Positions 41,940 to 54,314 of a stretch of DNA of 64,000 nt are shown piece by piece. Under the pieces are notes generated by a model that saw nothing but the letters and a program-made list of their open reading frames with translations, had not been told where the DNA came from and did no database searches. Made by a program: the position numbers and the translations under genes. The first letter of the stretch is position 1, and each line of letters starts with the position of its first letter. Location of the stretch: assembly GCA_936432065.2 (NCBI GenBank), contig OW386293.2, forward strand, positions 43,557,923-43,621,922, in the 5' to 3' direction. Source of the stretch: Rutpela maculata (lineage: Eukaryota; Arthropoda; Insecta; Coleoptera; Cerambycidae).

Positions 41940-43898
41940 GTGAGAAATATATTTAAGTTCGCATAAGTGGATAGCATGTTTTTGAAAGTTAATATATCTC
42001 GGGGCATTTTCAGTAATTTTATAAATATTAGTTAGTGTTTAATTAGGTACGCAAACCAAATAATTCTACAGTGCTTCTGGTCTATGCAGTAAATTATAGT
42101 ACCTATAGTGCAGTGACATCGTCTAGTAACACCTGAAGAGAGAATCCCAAAACAACGAACGATAAGTGTCTTTAATTAATTTTTAATAATAGCATGATTT
42201 TTAATTAACAAGCCCACTAGGCTAGTATGTTATCACCTTTTGTTGCCATCTTAACCAAATTTCTTAGAATTTAGGGTCGGGCGGTCCCAAGCGGGCGAGG
42301 GCATAAATTACGGCCAAACCAAATACATCCGTTAACACCGATCTCCCAGTGAAATAACTAATAGCATTATTTGGAACACAAACAGATGGAGCGTCATATT
42401 CATTTCAGATAAAAATAATAATAAGATGTAAATATTTGTATTTGAAAGAATAAATAAAAAAATAGTCGTGCAGACGAAAATTGTTTTTAAGGTATTTGGT
42501 TTCAAATAAATAATTTTTAATTACAATGAAAAAAGGGTGACAAAAACCGTTGCTGAGTGAAAAATTCTACAGGGTGGTACATATTAGCATAACGCACGTA
42601 ATAATCAAATGCATTACTCTTAAAGTATGGCCATTATATTCCCTTATATTTTCTTAGGTAAATTATCAAGTGAAGCTTTTCAGGTCAAAATTGCGCTCGT
42701 TAAATGAAAAATTCTACATTACATTTCACACTAAAAATGGGGAGAACGGGTTACAGGTGGAAAACAACAACTAAGAGGATCATGAACAAACTGGGAAGCG
42801 ACCAAAATACTGGGAAAGAAAGCGAGTGGGAAAAATGAACTCCACAAAGAAACCGCAGCGATATACCCTACCAGAACCAGAAACCGAGTAATCAGAAAAC
42901 TCAGAAGGAGAAGAAAAAAAATCTGTAGAAGTAGAAACATAAAAAGAGGAGCATAAAAATTAAGTAACGAACACAACGCGGCAACACATTGGACTTGTCA
43001 TCTTGCTGTCGAGGCGACCAGACGTACTTTATAATGCTCTGTCACCAACGGATACCCATAAAAGTTTATAAAAGTTAAATAGTGACAACGTATAAAAAAT
43101 ATAGTTAAAAAAGTATAGGTGGATGTGTCTGTAAAATAATACATATATCGGAACATTTTCGGTAATTGATAAGAAATATTAGTTAGTGTTTAATTAGGTA
43201 TATAAACCAAAACTTTACACAGTGCTTCCCCTCTAACGCAGTAAATCATGATATATATATATATATAGTGCAGTGAAATCGGAGAAAAGAGGAGAATTAA
43301 ACCAGTAATAACCGAAGAGAGGACTGTCTGTATGGAGCATTAAAGCATCAGTTAGAAAGAAAAAACCGGCGCACACCAACGCTATGAAAAATCAAGAAAG
43401 AAAGAGACCATGTTACACGTGGAAAATAACAATCGAGAGAATCATAAACAAACTAGGAAAGAAAAGCGAGAAAAAAACATGCGTCATGTGGCTCTCGCTG
43501 CTGACAACAAGCACGACCCAAATCCAACCCAGCATCGGAAACCGAGGAATCAGAAGACTCAGCAAAAGAAGATTTGAAGAAGCAGAAACACAAAAGGACA
43601 ATCATAAACACTCCATATCAAGACACAGCACATATTTCACACGAAGATTCAGAAGAGGTAGACGCCCAGAACCAAAAACAAGGGAGCTTAAACGCTCCCT
43701 CACGACACAATGCGGTAACGCATCTCATAAATACCTACACCTCCCATCCCATATTCCTTTACCATGCACCATGTGGCTCTCGCTGCTGGCAAGAAGCATG
43801 GCCTTAGTCCAACCCAGCGTGGACGTAGTAGGCCCAGCTGTATAACGCTGGGAGTGGCAGCAATGCCTACCGCACGCTGGTAAATCAATCAATCAATC
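41940..43898 (+). mobile_element. AATC-tail non-LTR/SINE-like element, copy 2, 32-bp TSD
   Basis: A 32-base identical sequence (AACACTCACGCGGAGAGGAG and 12 more bases) lies just before the element (41908-41939) and just after its (AATC)n tail (43899-43930). The 1,959-bp body contains internal duplications: 42000-42130 matches 43145-43285, and 42750-42985 matches 43410-43720. No RT motif is visible. A 153-codon frame at 43384-43845 is a low-complexity run across the duplicated part and does not resemble a known protein, although its last residues are shared with copy 1. A duplication of this length is unusually long for target-primed retrotransposition. Confidence 0.75.
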
Positions 43899-43930
43899 AA
43901 CACTCACGCGGAGAGGAGGTATTGGAGACT

Positions 43931-44330
43931 ATATTTTCACGCTAGGTTTGTAGATACATACCGTTACCTCAGAGTTATACTGTTGTATCTGACATAGATT
44001 TTGTATTGAGTAAATTGAAAAAGAAAAAAAGCAGTCATGAAATATTGATATTATGATCAAGTTAATTTTTCTTACAAAGTAACAAAATTCCCACACCAGG
44101 AATGTTAAAGAAAAATTATTCTGCTAGATTGGACTCATTGAAAAAAAAAACACAATTATGTAACGTCAACGAAATAAAAATTAGAAACACATACAATTAT
44201 GTATTTTAAATCTACTCCATAAAAAAAGGAAACAATACATTCTGTGAAGATAAACATAGTTTATTCATATCAAAAATAAAAGTGCTTAATTAAAAAAAGA
44301 AAAAAAATTAGAAAGCAAGTTGAAAATAAT
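43931..44330. other. AT-rich DNA, nothing recognised
   Basis: Poly-A-rich sequence without features before the CTCTTCG element. Confidence 0.4.
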
Positions 44331-44334
44331 AATA

Positions 44335-45085
44335 ATAACAAGCTAAAATCGTACTCTTCGCCTGTTCACAGAACTTTTTATATAATTGTTACACATTCTA
44401 TAGGATACTCTTGGCAGTTTTCTTGTAAATAATGTTAGTTTTTAGACATCCTAAATTTTGTGATACCATCTTTGTCGTGAAAAAAATTATATGAAAAAAA
44501 AAATGAAAAAAAAAAATACTTCACCTGAACGGGATTCGAACACGGGACCTTTGGATTGCAACGCAAAACTTTAGCCGCTGCGCCTCCACATATTGCCACA
44601 AAAATTGCTTGTCTGTGATATATATATCTTTCAACAATCATACATATTTCAACTTCTATTTCTATGAAATATATTAGTAAAATCCATAAACAAAAAAAAA
44701 ATGGATTATGGAAATAATATTTCGCAAGATTTCCATTTTAGTACAAGCGACAAAAATTAAGAGAATATATATTTTTTTAATTAAATAATTAATAACTTTT
44801 TTATTTACCGATCGATTTTCTTCAGAAACAATAGGGTTCTTCCCCTAGGTAATACTAACTTACTTTCTAAATTTCAATACAATCGGACTTTTCTTTCTTA
44901 AGTTATCGTGCTTACAAGAAACGTGACGGACGGACGGACAGACGGACATTTTGAAAGTTGTTCAGAATTCGTTCACTAATACAATGATATTTTTTTCTCT
45001 ACGAGCGATATTTACGATTTTAGAAATGTGCCGATCAAATACAATATACTCTTCGTTTTTGCGAAGAGTATAATAATAATATAAG
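44335..45085 (-). mobile_element. CTCTTCG element, full copy with tRNA-like core
   Basis: Ends: ACTCTTCGCCTGTTCAC at 44354 and hairpin ACTCTTCGTTTTTGCGAAGAGT at 45049-45070. Same family as 11244-12027, reversed. The minus strand carries the tRNA-like core. GGACGGACGGACAGACGGAC lies at 44927-44946. The flanks contain TAATAATAAT, which recurs at the ends of the other copies and may be preferred target sequence. Confidence 0.75.
44522..44596 (-). promoter_or_regulatory. tRNA-like segment with A and B boxes
   Basis: The minus strand reads GGAGGCGCAGCGGCTAAAG (A box-like), an anticodon arm TTGCGTTGCAATCCAA, and GTGTTCGAATCCC (B box). This is the clearest tRNA resemblance in the CTCTTCG family. 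No intact acceptor stem is seen, so it is not called as a tRNA gene. Confidence 0.68.
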
Positions 45086-46690
45086 TTCATTTGGGAAGTA
45101 TGGCGTTGGAATATGCTCTATCTACTTCAGGCATCCATTTAAACAAGCTCTTAATAGCTTCGATCTTTTTATTTGGCAGTGCTTTTGTAACAGAAGAACG
45201 AGTTGGTGATATGTCATTCGATGTTGTTACCGACCTAGTTTATGTATAATTTCGAATAGAAACTGTGACACATACAATTAAGTTGCACTGAAAATAACGT
45301 TGAACAGGATACAATTATGCATTTTTGGTTGTATACATTACGATATTTGTGATACACTCTTGAAACTTTCTGGAAACGGAGTTTAATACTCATACAACTT
45401 CGTGACATTCTTGACTCAAAAATTACAAAAATGTTACATACAACAATATAACTCTAAGGTAACGATACATAAGATTGTTAGATTTTACCTTAAAACATTT
45501 ATGTCAATTGACTTTCTTTTATCAGATGTTTATGATAATGACAGGAGTACAGTGTACAATAAAGATAACAGGAAATCTCTTTCCTGCCACTGTAATGTCA
45601 ATAAAGAGCACAAAAATTTCAGCTTTAAACACGTATAACATTGACATTTTTTTAATATAATTGACATGCTGCTGTCAAGCTGTTCTGTTAATAAAGTGGC
45701 AGAAGTTATAGATAATAGTTATATTAGTATGATCGAAAGTACCACAGAAAAAAGAAATCAAATTTAAATCAATATACCAACTGAAAGTAACGCCCATTCT
45801 ATAAAACTAGACTACAATGCCCTTATATATTTTGATACGCTAAATCTGAATTTGACATTAGAATTGCTCCATCATTTCACGGTTTTATTTCTAACCTCAA
45901 CAAATAGCTAAACACGTCACAGATTTTCGCATTACAATCAACACGAAGCTAAGTTTATTTCTTATTTATTTGCCGGACTGTAATCTAGGTAATATCATAA
46001 TATTTATTCACTTCAAATTAGTTTCTTTATATATTATAGTGCATGTGTTTAAAATTTGCACTACTATAAGTTTAATAGGGAGATTTAGCCTTCTTGAATG
46101 TTGTGAAAGACGTTGAACGTTGTTTGTTGTCAAAGCTAGTAAATGTTTACCGCATTTGCAGTCTCCACTCTCCCGAGAGTTATTTAGTGCATGATGTTGA
46201 TAAAATCTAAACGATACATATGAACATTAACATTAAGTACACATTGCCTGGATTGTTTGTATAACTATGAGATTAACATACATTTGAATTAATATATTTC
46301 TTGTTAGTACTAGTTTCACTTGTTTTATTAAAGACTTAAGTTAGAGTGAAGTTTGGGGACTCGGTTACTCTTGTGTACTGCAAGTTGGGATTCAGTTTTA
46401 GAATTCCTTGGCCTGTTCTTGTTAGTAATGTACATTAGTTATATCTAACAATTATTGAACCTGCTGCCGTCTCCAATAACAGCTCAGCCGAGAGCACGAT
46501 CCCAGTAATTACACAGGCCCACAAAAAAAGTGGTCTGTCCAGTGGATCGGACCAGTGTATCCTTATGTATTTTGCGAAGCTGAATTCAAAGTCAGAATTG
46601 TTAGATTGGCTCGTTTTGCATCCCCAATCTCAAAAGATACCCGTAAAAACCTGCTTTTCGTCTTTCACACTCAAACGAGTAGTTAGATTT
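45086..46690. other. AT-rich DNA, no gene recognised
   Basis: Only short frames. No repeat shared elsewhere was noticed. Confidence 0.4.
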
Positions 46691-46699
46691 TTTTTTAAT

Positions 46700-46885
46700 A
46701 ACCTCGTAACACCATAATCTCCTATCACTGTAACGCCGTAACCTTACAACTCCATAACCCTGTAACTCTTTTAATCGGGGCGTCCAAGCTTTTATAACAC
46801 AATATGTTCAGATTTTGATGACCCCATAACTTCTAAATCCTGCAAATTCATAACCTCAAACTCCAAAACCCCATAACCCAGCGCA
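46700..46885. repeat. degenerate CCATAACNC minisatellite
   Basis: About fifteen imperfect 10-14 base units such as CACCATAATCTCC, CCGTAACCTT, CCATAACCCTGTAACTC, CCCATAACTTC and CCCCATAACCC. Highly diverged. Confidence 0.65.
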
Positions 46886-47974
46886 TCCTTTAACGACATG
46901 CTTTGGATCTCAAGCAGGCTTTTTTCAATGCATCACCATTTACTTTTCATATCTAGTACTCATCAGCTCAAATCTGATCTTCTGTGCATGAATAGGGAAA
47001 TAGACTACTTGATATTTAAATTGCATTTTCTGGATTCTCATTGTAACATTTCTACCTTAGCATTGAGGCGCCATCTTGTAAAATGGCTCCTACTATTAAG
47101 TAAAATGTCCTCGGACATCAAAAAACAGAAAAAAACTAATCTAATTGGGGTGACCGAATCCTCCCCCAATTCAGATTAGGCCCAGGCTAGTCAGTGTTGT
47201 TGGAGGCAAGGGCGTGAGTTAGGGTTAGGAACTGACTAATATTTTAGCAAAAAACAAATTTTGGTACACAAAAAACTCAAAATATTATGGGCGCCAGGCC
47301 TTCTAGTAAAACCGTGAAATAGGAAAAAGTACACAACACAATTAAAACAAGAAGTAATGATAGTATCGATTTAATATCGATTTAAAGGACAAGTGTACAG
47401 ATTTTCGATCTATAATCGAATAAAAATTGGTAAGAGATTTAAGTTAATGTTCTAATATATACAGTGTTGTTAGTAAAGGTTGTTCAAGCAAAAAACGATC
47501 AAAATGATAATAAGTGCATGATAATGGTAAATTGTGACTCAATCTAACCTTTGCGGTAATAAAATGTAGCTGAGATATAATCAAAATTTCACACACAAAA
47601 TTGTCTTGAGCTAGGTAGAATACTTAATAGAGGTTATGAAACGATATTACTATAAAATTAATTACCGTATAGTCACTGACAAAAGAATTAACTATATCGC
47701 ACTTAGATACTGAGCAAACAAACACTACTATAAAAGTAACAATTTAATAGGTAATTTAATTCAAACAGTCTGTTGCTTGATACCCCAAAAGAATTTTAGC
47801 AATAACTAGCAAATATAAAAATTACGTAATAACCAGAAATCTATAACCGGCAATGTAATGATCATAAATTGGCGATTAATTACGCAACAAATACAAATCG
47901 ATCATAAATTTATCACTGACATAACACTTAACAACTAATAAAATGTACAAGTGATAACATTAACTTACTCTACA
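46886..47974. other. no gene recognised; one hairpin
   Basis: TAATCTAATTGGGG and CCCCCAATTCAGATTA (near 47138 and 47163) can pair around a 12-base loop. The 93-codon frame at 46898-47179 spans this hairpin and has no known motif. Confidence 0.4.
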
Positions 47975-48132
47975 ATATGAACCACACGGCATAATTATGA
48001 AATGTAACAAAAATATATACACAAGGTAAAATTGGTAATGACCAAAAGAATCTCTAAAATACACCACACGGCAAAATTACAAAATGTAACAAACAATATA
48101 TCTACACAAGGTAAAATTGGTAATAACCAAAA
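47975..48132. repeat. ~77-bp tandem duplication
   Basis: Two copies of a unit with CACCACACGGCA, AATGTAACAAA, ATATNTACACAAGGTAAAAT and TTGGTAATNACCAAAAG. Confidence 0.85.
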
Positions 48133-49320
48133 GTTACAAAATGGGGAAGTGGACGCAAAAGGCGACAGATTCCACCCCCTTGTAGGCTTTGTGTCGACGT
48201 CTAAACACAAACCTCTAATCACGCGGTAAATTAAATGGAAACTTCCACTACAACGTGATCATTAACACCCTGTATCTTAAAATACATAAAATTTAACACC
48301 AATAAGATTAGCAGATGCATAGGGTACTCTAAAATTTGCTCTTTAGTTAACGCGGTGAGTTCGTAGCTCGTAAGATTTCAATTAAATCAATAATTAAATC
48401 TGGCCTCGGCCATTTAAATCTCGCAAATTGTTGGAGAGGTAATAATTAGAAACACCTAAATTTATAACATGAACTTAACTTCTGAACAGGCGTTCGGAGA
48501 AATCCCTCGCTAGCTGGACTCGGTTGTTTAAAAAATGACACCTCATGGCTTCCACGGTCCCGTGACGAGAAAATGGCTGCAGTAAACCTTGGCTACTACT
48601 TCGAAAAAAGATTTTCTTCGTGATCCACCCATGTAAGATTAAACAGCAAAATAACCAGTAAGACGTAGTTCCCAATAAAATTATTAACAGAACGTCGTAA
48701 CTGCCACCAAGTAACGTGATTACACAATCGTTGAAACGAGTTTGGCCGTCTGGACTACGGGATAAGTGGAAGCAAAATGATGATTTGATTTAATGATAAC
48801 GTAATTCCATGATAGTGCAATTTACTGCAAATGTGATCTACTGATAATTTAATATACTGATAATGATCATGTTAATTTGTCGTGTTAATGTTAATTTATA
48901 TACTTAACGTACGTAAATTGTACTTAATTTACGTAATGGTAATTAATTGTAATTAATTTGCATGATTTTTATAATTTGTGTAATTTGTGTAATTTGTTCA
49001 ATCTGAGAACCCTAAAATAAATAGAAAACTTAATTAGCTTTGAAAATTGGGTAGAAAAATGATTAACTTACATCCCCTTTCCACTAAAGATATTGAACAT
49101 ATTCGTTTGATTTAACAACACGCCATTTAACTACCGGCTTTCATCACCGCGGAACATAAAGAGACCCGGCTTGTGTCAAATTTGTGTCACATCGCCCGAG
49201 GGGACGATTTTAGTGCCACGTCGGCCTTTCAGCGAACTACCTTGACCTTTTACTCTACTTCAAACATCAGTTTACAAAAACTGCTAAATAGTTCCGTCCA
49301 TATTACTGAATTTATTATAC
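48133..49320. other. no gene recognised
   Basis: Somewhat AT-rich with TAATTTACGTAAT-type runs near 48900-48960. Nothing further is supported. Confidence 0.35.
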
Positions 49321-49368
49321 GTTGTGACAACTCAGCTAGGAGACGTTACATCATATCGACTACTCCCA

Positions 49369-49560
49369 GAAAATCTTGGTGATTTCGGTGAAGAGCACGG
49401 TGAAATATTCCACCAGGACCTCAAGAATGTGGAGCGTCGACACCAAGACAGGTGGGATAAATATATGGTATCCTGATTACTGCTGTATGATCGCGCGAGA
49501 TATACCTGAGAGGAGACGAGAACGTAAAAACGGTCATTGTATATATTTTTTGAGAATAAG
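49369..49560 (+). pseudogene. remnant of an insect repeat-associated protein family
   Basis: The frame from 49369 reads ENLGDFGEEHGEIFHQDLKN and VERRHQDRWDKYMVS to a stop at 49474-49476; shifting frame at 49475 continues DYCCMIARDIPERRRERKNG. The pattern 'LGxFSEExGExFHQDIxxxExRYQGRWxxxMMxDYCWxLxRD' recurs in a very widespread family of uncharacterised insect and other arthropod proteins found in repeats. Key residues (GExFHQD, ER, RW, DYC) are retained, but the stop and frameshift break it. Function is not known to me. Upstream coding parts are not recognisable. Confidence 0.65.
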
Positions 49561-49639
49561 AGAACTCGATGTCACAAAGAAAAATAGTGAATTGTATACA
49601 TTATTCTCGCGTAGAAGCTCAGATTTGAGCCAATGAATG

Positions 49640-51100
49640 CTAGATGTGAAAAGTAAATATTCCCTGGTGATGCATTGACAAAAGCCTGCTTGCTCCGGAG
49701 CATGACGTTAAAGGTATAACGTCGTTATTTCCTTAAAGATAAATAAATTATTGCCCAGCTATTTAAAAGAGAAAGAATAGATCCCTGAGCGGAATATAAA
49801 AAGTAAAATTCGTAAATAAACTAAGAAACTTTTGAAATGAAAAATAACTAGTTAACAATAAAAAAACATTGTAAAGATAAAAGTATTGGTAAAGCAAAGA
49901 GGCTAATCAGGGTATGGGCAAATATACTTGTGCTAACGAAATTTAAGCTAAACATAACAATTTATACAAAATGGATATTACGCAGAGAGACAGACAGGCG
50001 TGAAAAGTACTGTTACATGGTTAACTAAAAATGTAAGACACTAATGCTTGGCAAAAGGCCACAATACATCAAAACTACAAGGTATTATGTAACGACAAAG
50101 TAGATATTTAGTTTTCCAACTTATCATTTGCTACCTCTAAAATTCCTACAGATTGTAAATCTTCTTTTGTCACACCGATTTTCAAAACGGGTGATTCACA
50201 AGTCTTAACAAACTATATAGTAGAGTAAAATCTGGAAGTAAAGTCGCTTAGTTTTCGAGAAAAAAAAACCGGCGTAGAACCAAACCAGACTTAGTGGGAT
50301 TCTTTAGTAAGATAATCGTGTACACGAAATCGTTTTTTACGACATTTTTCGGTGGTCGAGAACTTTTTTATTTCGGAAAAACTCAAAAAAATAGATTTTT
50401 AATGAAATATGTTTTTTAACGTCTCCACCGCTAATATCTCTGAAAATATTTGTGCTATCAAGCTATTTTTTTTTTTTTTAGATTAAAGTAGACACAATAG
50501 CGCTTCGAACAACGTCCCACGTGAACCCGATTTATGTTTTTTTAAGTTGGTAAAATAATAGGAAACTCAAACTTGTTATTTTCAGTAACGTAATTTTAGG
50601 CAATCGAGAAAAAAGTTTATTTATGAAAATTTGTATATACATGCTGCGTACAAATTGAAGCCAATAGTTGAAAAAAGTTTTTAGGATAAAAATTTTTCAT
50701 GTCCCGTTCATAGTATTGAGTCAGCGATTTTTTTTAACGGGCCAAAGTCATATTCTTGCGCGCTCGGTTGTAGCAAGCTTGCCGACTGCAACGATTTGAC
50801 GATCCCGGTCGGGGTGTATAATATAATAGGTTAACTTATATCAATAGGTACAAAACCAGTAGTGTTCAATATTTCATATATTGTACAGTAGTATTGATCA
50901 TATGTTGTTAATATTAAGAAATTGTAAAATAAATATTAAATAGTCTCCTTTTAATAATAAAAAGACAGGTGGTAGTAGTACAGTACCTAGAGGTAAAAAA
51001 AACTTCGAAGTAATGTCATATTGAACGGATTTCGTTCATTTTTGGCAGTATAATAGTAAATGTTTCACAGAAAAGTTTCTATATTGAGCGGGGGCTTGTT
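49640..51100. other. AT-rich DNA, no gene recognised
   Basis: Contains GACGTTAAAGGTATAACGTC, a short hairpin near 49705-49724, and no gene. Confidence 0.4.
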
Positions 51101-51107
51101 AATTTAT

Positions 51108-52580
51108 AGGGGGTGGATGCCACCCCCTTTGAGGGGGCGGCACTTAAAAAATATATGAAGTACAATCATATTTTAAGAAGAAAAGGTTCTATGCAATTTT
51201 TCACATAAATTGAAGTTTTTAAGTTATAACGACTTCAAAATTGCGATTTTAGCTTAAAAAAAGGTATTTCTAAACGGCTTTCGTTAAGTATCTCAAAAAA
51301 TATTACTTTATCGAAAAAACGTTATAGACCAATTACAGAAAGTACAAACTAGGAATTAATTATATTTCTTGTTTATTGATGTAGGATTAATAATTTCGGA
51401 GATATTTAAGTTTACATTTGGCATCCAAGTGTTCGTAAGATAACTATTTAGAGTGAGAGTTAAATATCTCAGAAACTGTGACACCTACGCCAAGGATACT
51501 AATAGATACAATAATAGGTTATTAATTAAGCTCTTAACTATTTTTTGATTTGTTTATGTAGCATAAAAAACAAAGAAGTTATGACCGAAGCAATGTCCGT
51601 CTACACATTATTTTAATAACAACGTCGCCATTTTGTTACTGTAATTAGCCAGTAATTAAAAAAAAAATTAATTTCAAACACGGTTTCTCATTAATATACA
51701 GCATGACGTAGATGCTCAAATTTTTTGGTTCGTATACAGCACTTGCTTTAGAAAAAATACAGTTTAAACTATAAAGGTATTTTCGATAAAACGTATTTTT
51801 TTTTCCTATTCCAAATATCTCAATAAATATTAGTTTTGTTCAAAAATGTGTAGAGACCAAAAATAAAGCTCATAAACTAATAATAATGAATTTCGCTTGT
51901 TTATTTATTTACATAGATTTAATAGTTTCGGAGATATGAGTTTACAAATGGCATCCGAACGTTCATAAGACGAAAAATGCAGTTTAAATGTTAAATACCT
52001 CAGAAATTGTGACGCATGCTAAGAAAGGAAATTAAAGACAATTAATTGCGCTTTCAAATTATTTTTTACTCGTTTTGATACTCTAATTAGCCAATAATCT
52101 AAAAAAATTATCTCAAATACAGTTTTTCGTTAAAATGTAGCATTACCTAAATGCTCAAATTCTTTTTTGCTCATTTAAAGCACTTGCTTTAGAAAAAAAT
52201 GTATTTTAAACTTTAAAGGTAATTTCGAAACCCTTGGATACCAAAAATAAACTTAAATATTTCCGAAATTATTAATCCTACATCAATAAACAAAAAATAT
52301 AATTAATTCCCAGTTTGTAGGGTGCTTTCTGTAATTGGTCTATAACATTTTTTCGGTAAAGTAATACTTTTCGAGATACTTGACGAAAGCCGTTTGAAAA
52401 TACCTTTTTTAAAAGCTTTTATTTTAAGCTAAAATCGCAATTTTGAAGTCGTTATAACTTAAAAACTATCAATTTATGTGAAAAATTGCATGGAACCTTT
52501 TCTTCTTAAAATTTGATTCTATTTCAGCTCCAATAAATATATATTTTTTAAGTGCCACCCCCTGAGAGGGGGTGGCACAT
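51108..52580. mobile_element. foldback with GGGGGTGGCAC hairpin ends and tandem core
   Basis: Inverted arms of ~310-330 bases (51118-51425 and 52241-52580) match at about 90%. Each tip is itself a hairpin: GCCACCCCCTTTGAGGGGGC at 51120-51139 and TGCCACCCCCTGAGAGGGGG at 52552-52571. Between the arms, a ~430-base unit is repeated in direct orientation (through about 51790, then 51790-52230), recognisable by CACTTGCTTTAGAAAAAA and a following ACTATAAAGGTA or ACTTTAAAGGTA. No ORF of note. Confidence 0.8.
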
Positions 52581-53199
52581 TTTTCTGAATGATATCTAAT
52601 TTTTTAGATGACAGTAAGCAACTTCACCCCAACCTAGAATGCCATATATTAATCTAGATACAACTAACGCTATTTCTACGCGACTAATCTGACCAACCTG
52701 CATGCGAGGTGTATTAATTGCGTCCCAATGTCGCGTTTAGCGCTGATAAAAAAAATCGCTGTTGCCAAACGGTACACTTTAGGCAAAAACATATTTTTTC
52801 AAAAACTTTTGTGATTATTAGGCTTTATTTTCTTCGCTGCATGTATGCAAATATTTTCAAAAATAAAAAAGTTTATCGATTGGTGAAGATTTCAATACAC
52901 AAAATATGTATTTTTAGTTTATTTGATTTTTAGAAAAATGAAAGTGCGAAATGTGCCCAAACCGTTTATATTGGTAAAAGCGCTACAGTGTGTGCTTTAA
53001 TTTGACACAAAACAAATTTCGGTACCTTTAATAGTTTTAAAGATATGGCGGTGGAAACAAAAAAAAACAATTTTCTTTAAAAATATATTTTTTTCACTTT
53101 TTATTGATTTAAAAAGTTCGAGACCACAAAAAAATGTCGTAAAATATGATTTCATATGCCCGGTGACATACTCAAAGGAACCTAATATGTTTGAACTGG
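52581..53199. other. no gene recognised
   Basis: AT-rich, with nothing that can be assigned, up to the non-LTR remnant. Confidence 0.4.
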
Positions 53200-53219
53200 T
53201 TCTACGCCAAAAAAAAAAA

Positions 53220-53775
53220 AACGACACGATAGACTTAAGAAATCGCTGCTCTAATAGGCCAATATCTATTATTAGTAATTTTGCGATGATATTTGAAAAG
53301 TGTTTAAAGCTTAAGTTAATTAACTTTTTAGAACAGGAAAATATACTGTATAAAAAACAATTTGGTTTCCGAAATAATAAAAATACTGAGGATGCAGTAT
53401 TTGCATTAACTAATAATCTTATCAATAATCTCAATAATAATAAAAAGTGTCTTGCAGTATTTTTAGATTTAGCTAAAGCTTTTGACACAAAATATTATTT
53501 GAAAAGCTTGAAAGTGGTGGAATTAGGGGCGGACCACTAAAACTGTTTGAAAATTATTTAACAGATAGAATGCAAAAAGTAAAACTAAATAATGCTATAA
53601 GTAATGGGCAAATAATAACAACTGGTGTCCCCCAGGGTACAGTACTGAGGCCTATTCTTTTCCTTGTATATATGAATGAAGTTGGAAGTTTAAAAATGTA
53701 CTGTTATCCCTTATGCTGATGATACTGCATTATTGTTTTACGCTGAAACATGGTCAGATGTGTACAAGAGGGCAG
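53220..53775 (+). pseudogene. non-LTR reverse transcriptase, fingers and palm
   Basis: One frame gives NRPISIISNFAMIFEKCLKL, ILYKKQFGFRNNKNTEDAVF and CLAVFLDLAKAFDT, where the last is motif A with its catalytic Asp. In another frame, LFENYLTDRMQKVKLNNA-like sequence is followed by TTGVPQGTVLRPILFLVYMN (motif B; the usual 'SxLGP' is changed to TVLRP). A third frame gives YADDTALLFYAE near 53717-53752 (motif C). The frame changes at about 53500 and 53700, so no continuous enzyme remains. Confidence 0.82.
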
Positions 53776-53919
53776 AATTAGGTCTCAGTGCGACGCTAGA
53801 GTAGTTATCTCTCAGCTTGTTAATTCGTAACACATCGAAAACTCATTTCATTACTTTCTCCGCTTCAGCTGTTGACCAACCTGAACAACATATTTTAAAA
53901 ATACATACACACAATTGTA

Positions 53920-54314
53920 ATGGAAATAACAAGTATCTGTTCAACAATAGAGAAAATAGAGAAAACAAAATACTTAGGAATAATTATTGATCAACACTTG
54001 AAGTGGAATGAGCACGCAAATTATTTAACAACAAAAATAAGAAAAGTCTTCTACAAGTTTTATCAGTTGAGAGATATTCTGAGCAGAAAATTATTAAAAA
54101 TATTATAGTTGATATGGTAGTTGAATTGGTAGTTGAAAATATGGTAGTTGAATCCATTCTACGTTACTGTAAAATTATCTGGGGAGGCTTATATAATAAT
54201 GCTGTAAGAAATCTTTGTGTCTGTCAAAATACTGTTCTGAAAATAATTTTTAGGAAAGAACCTTTGTTCTCAACCCTTCGACTTTATAAGGGACACTGGC
54301 ATCTTAAATATTAG
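53920..54314 (+). pseudogene. non-LTR RT thumb and C terminus
   Basis: KIEKTKYLGIIIDQHLKWNE (53956 on) is the YLG block, followed by TTKIRKVFYKFYQLRDILSR. After a stop and a triplicated ATGGTAGTTGA (54113-54155), SILRYCKIIWGGLYNNAV and CQNTVLKIIFRKEPLFST continue the C-terminal region. The triplication is a local tandem duplication inside the coding region. Confidence 0.75.

Noticed and set aside
43384..43845. 153-codon frame as a basic protein gene
   Set aside because: Low-complexity composition over duplicated sequence; repeated MWLSLL segments are repeat copies, not a domain.
52997..53488. 163-codon minus-strand frame
   Set aside because: Antisense shadow of the RT encoded on the plus strand at 53220-53540.
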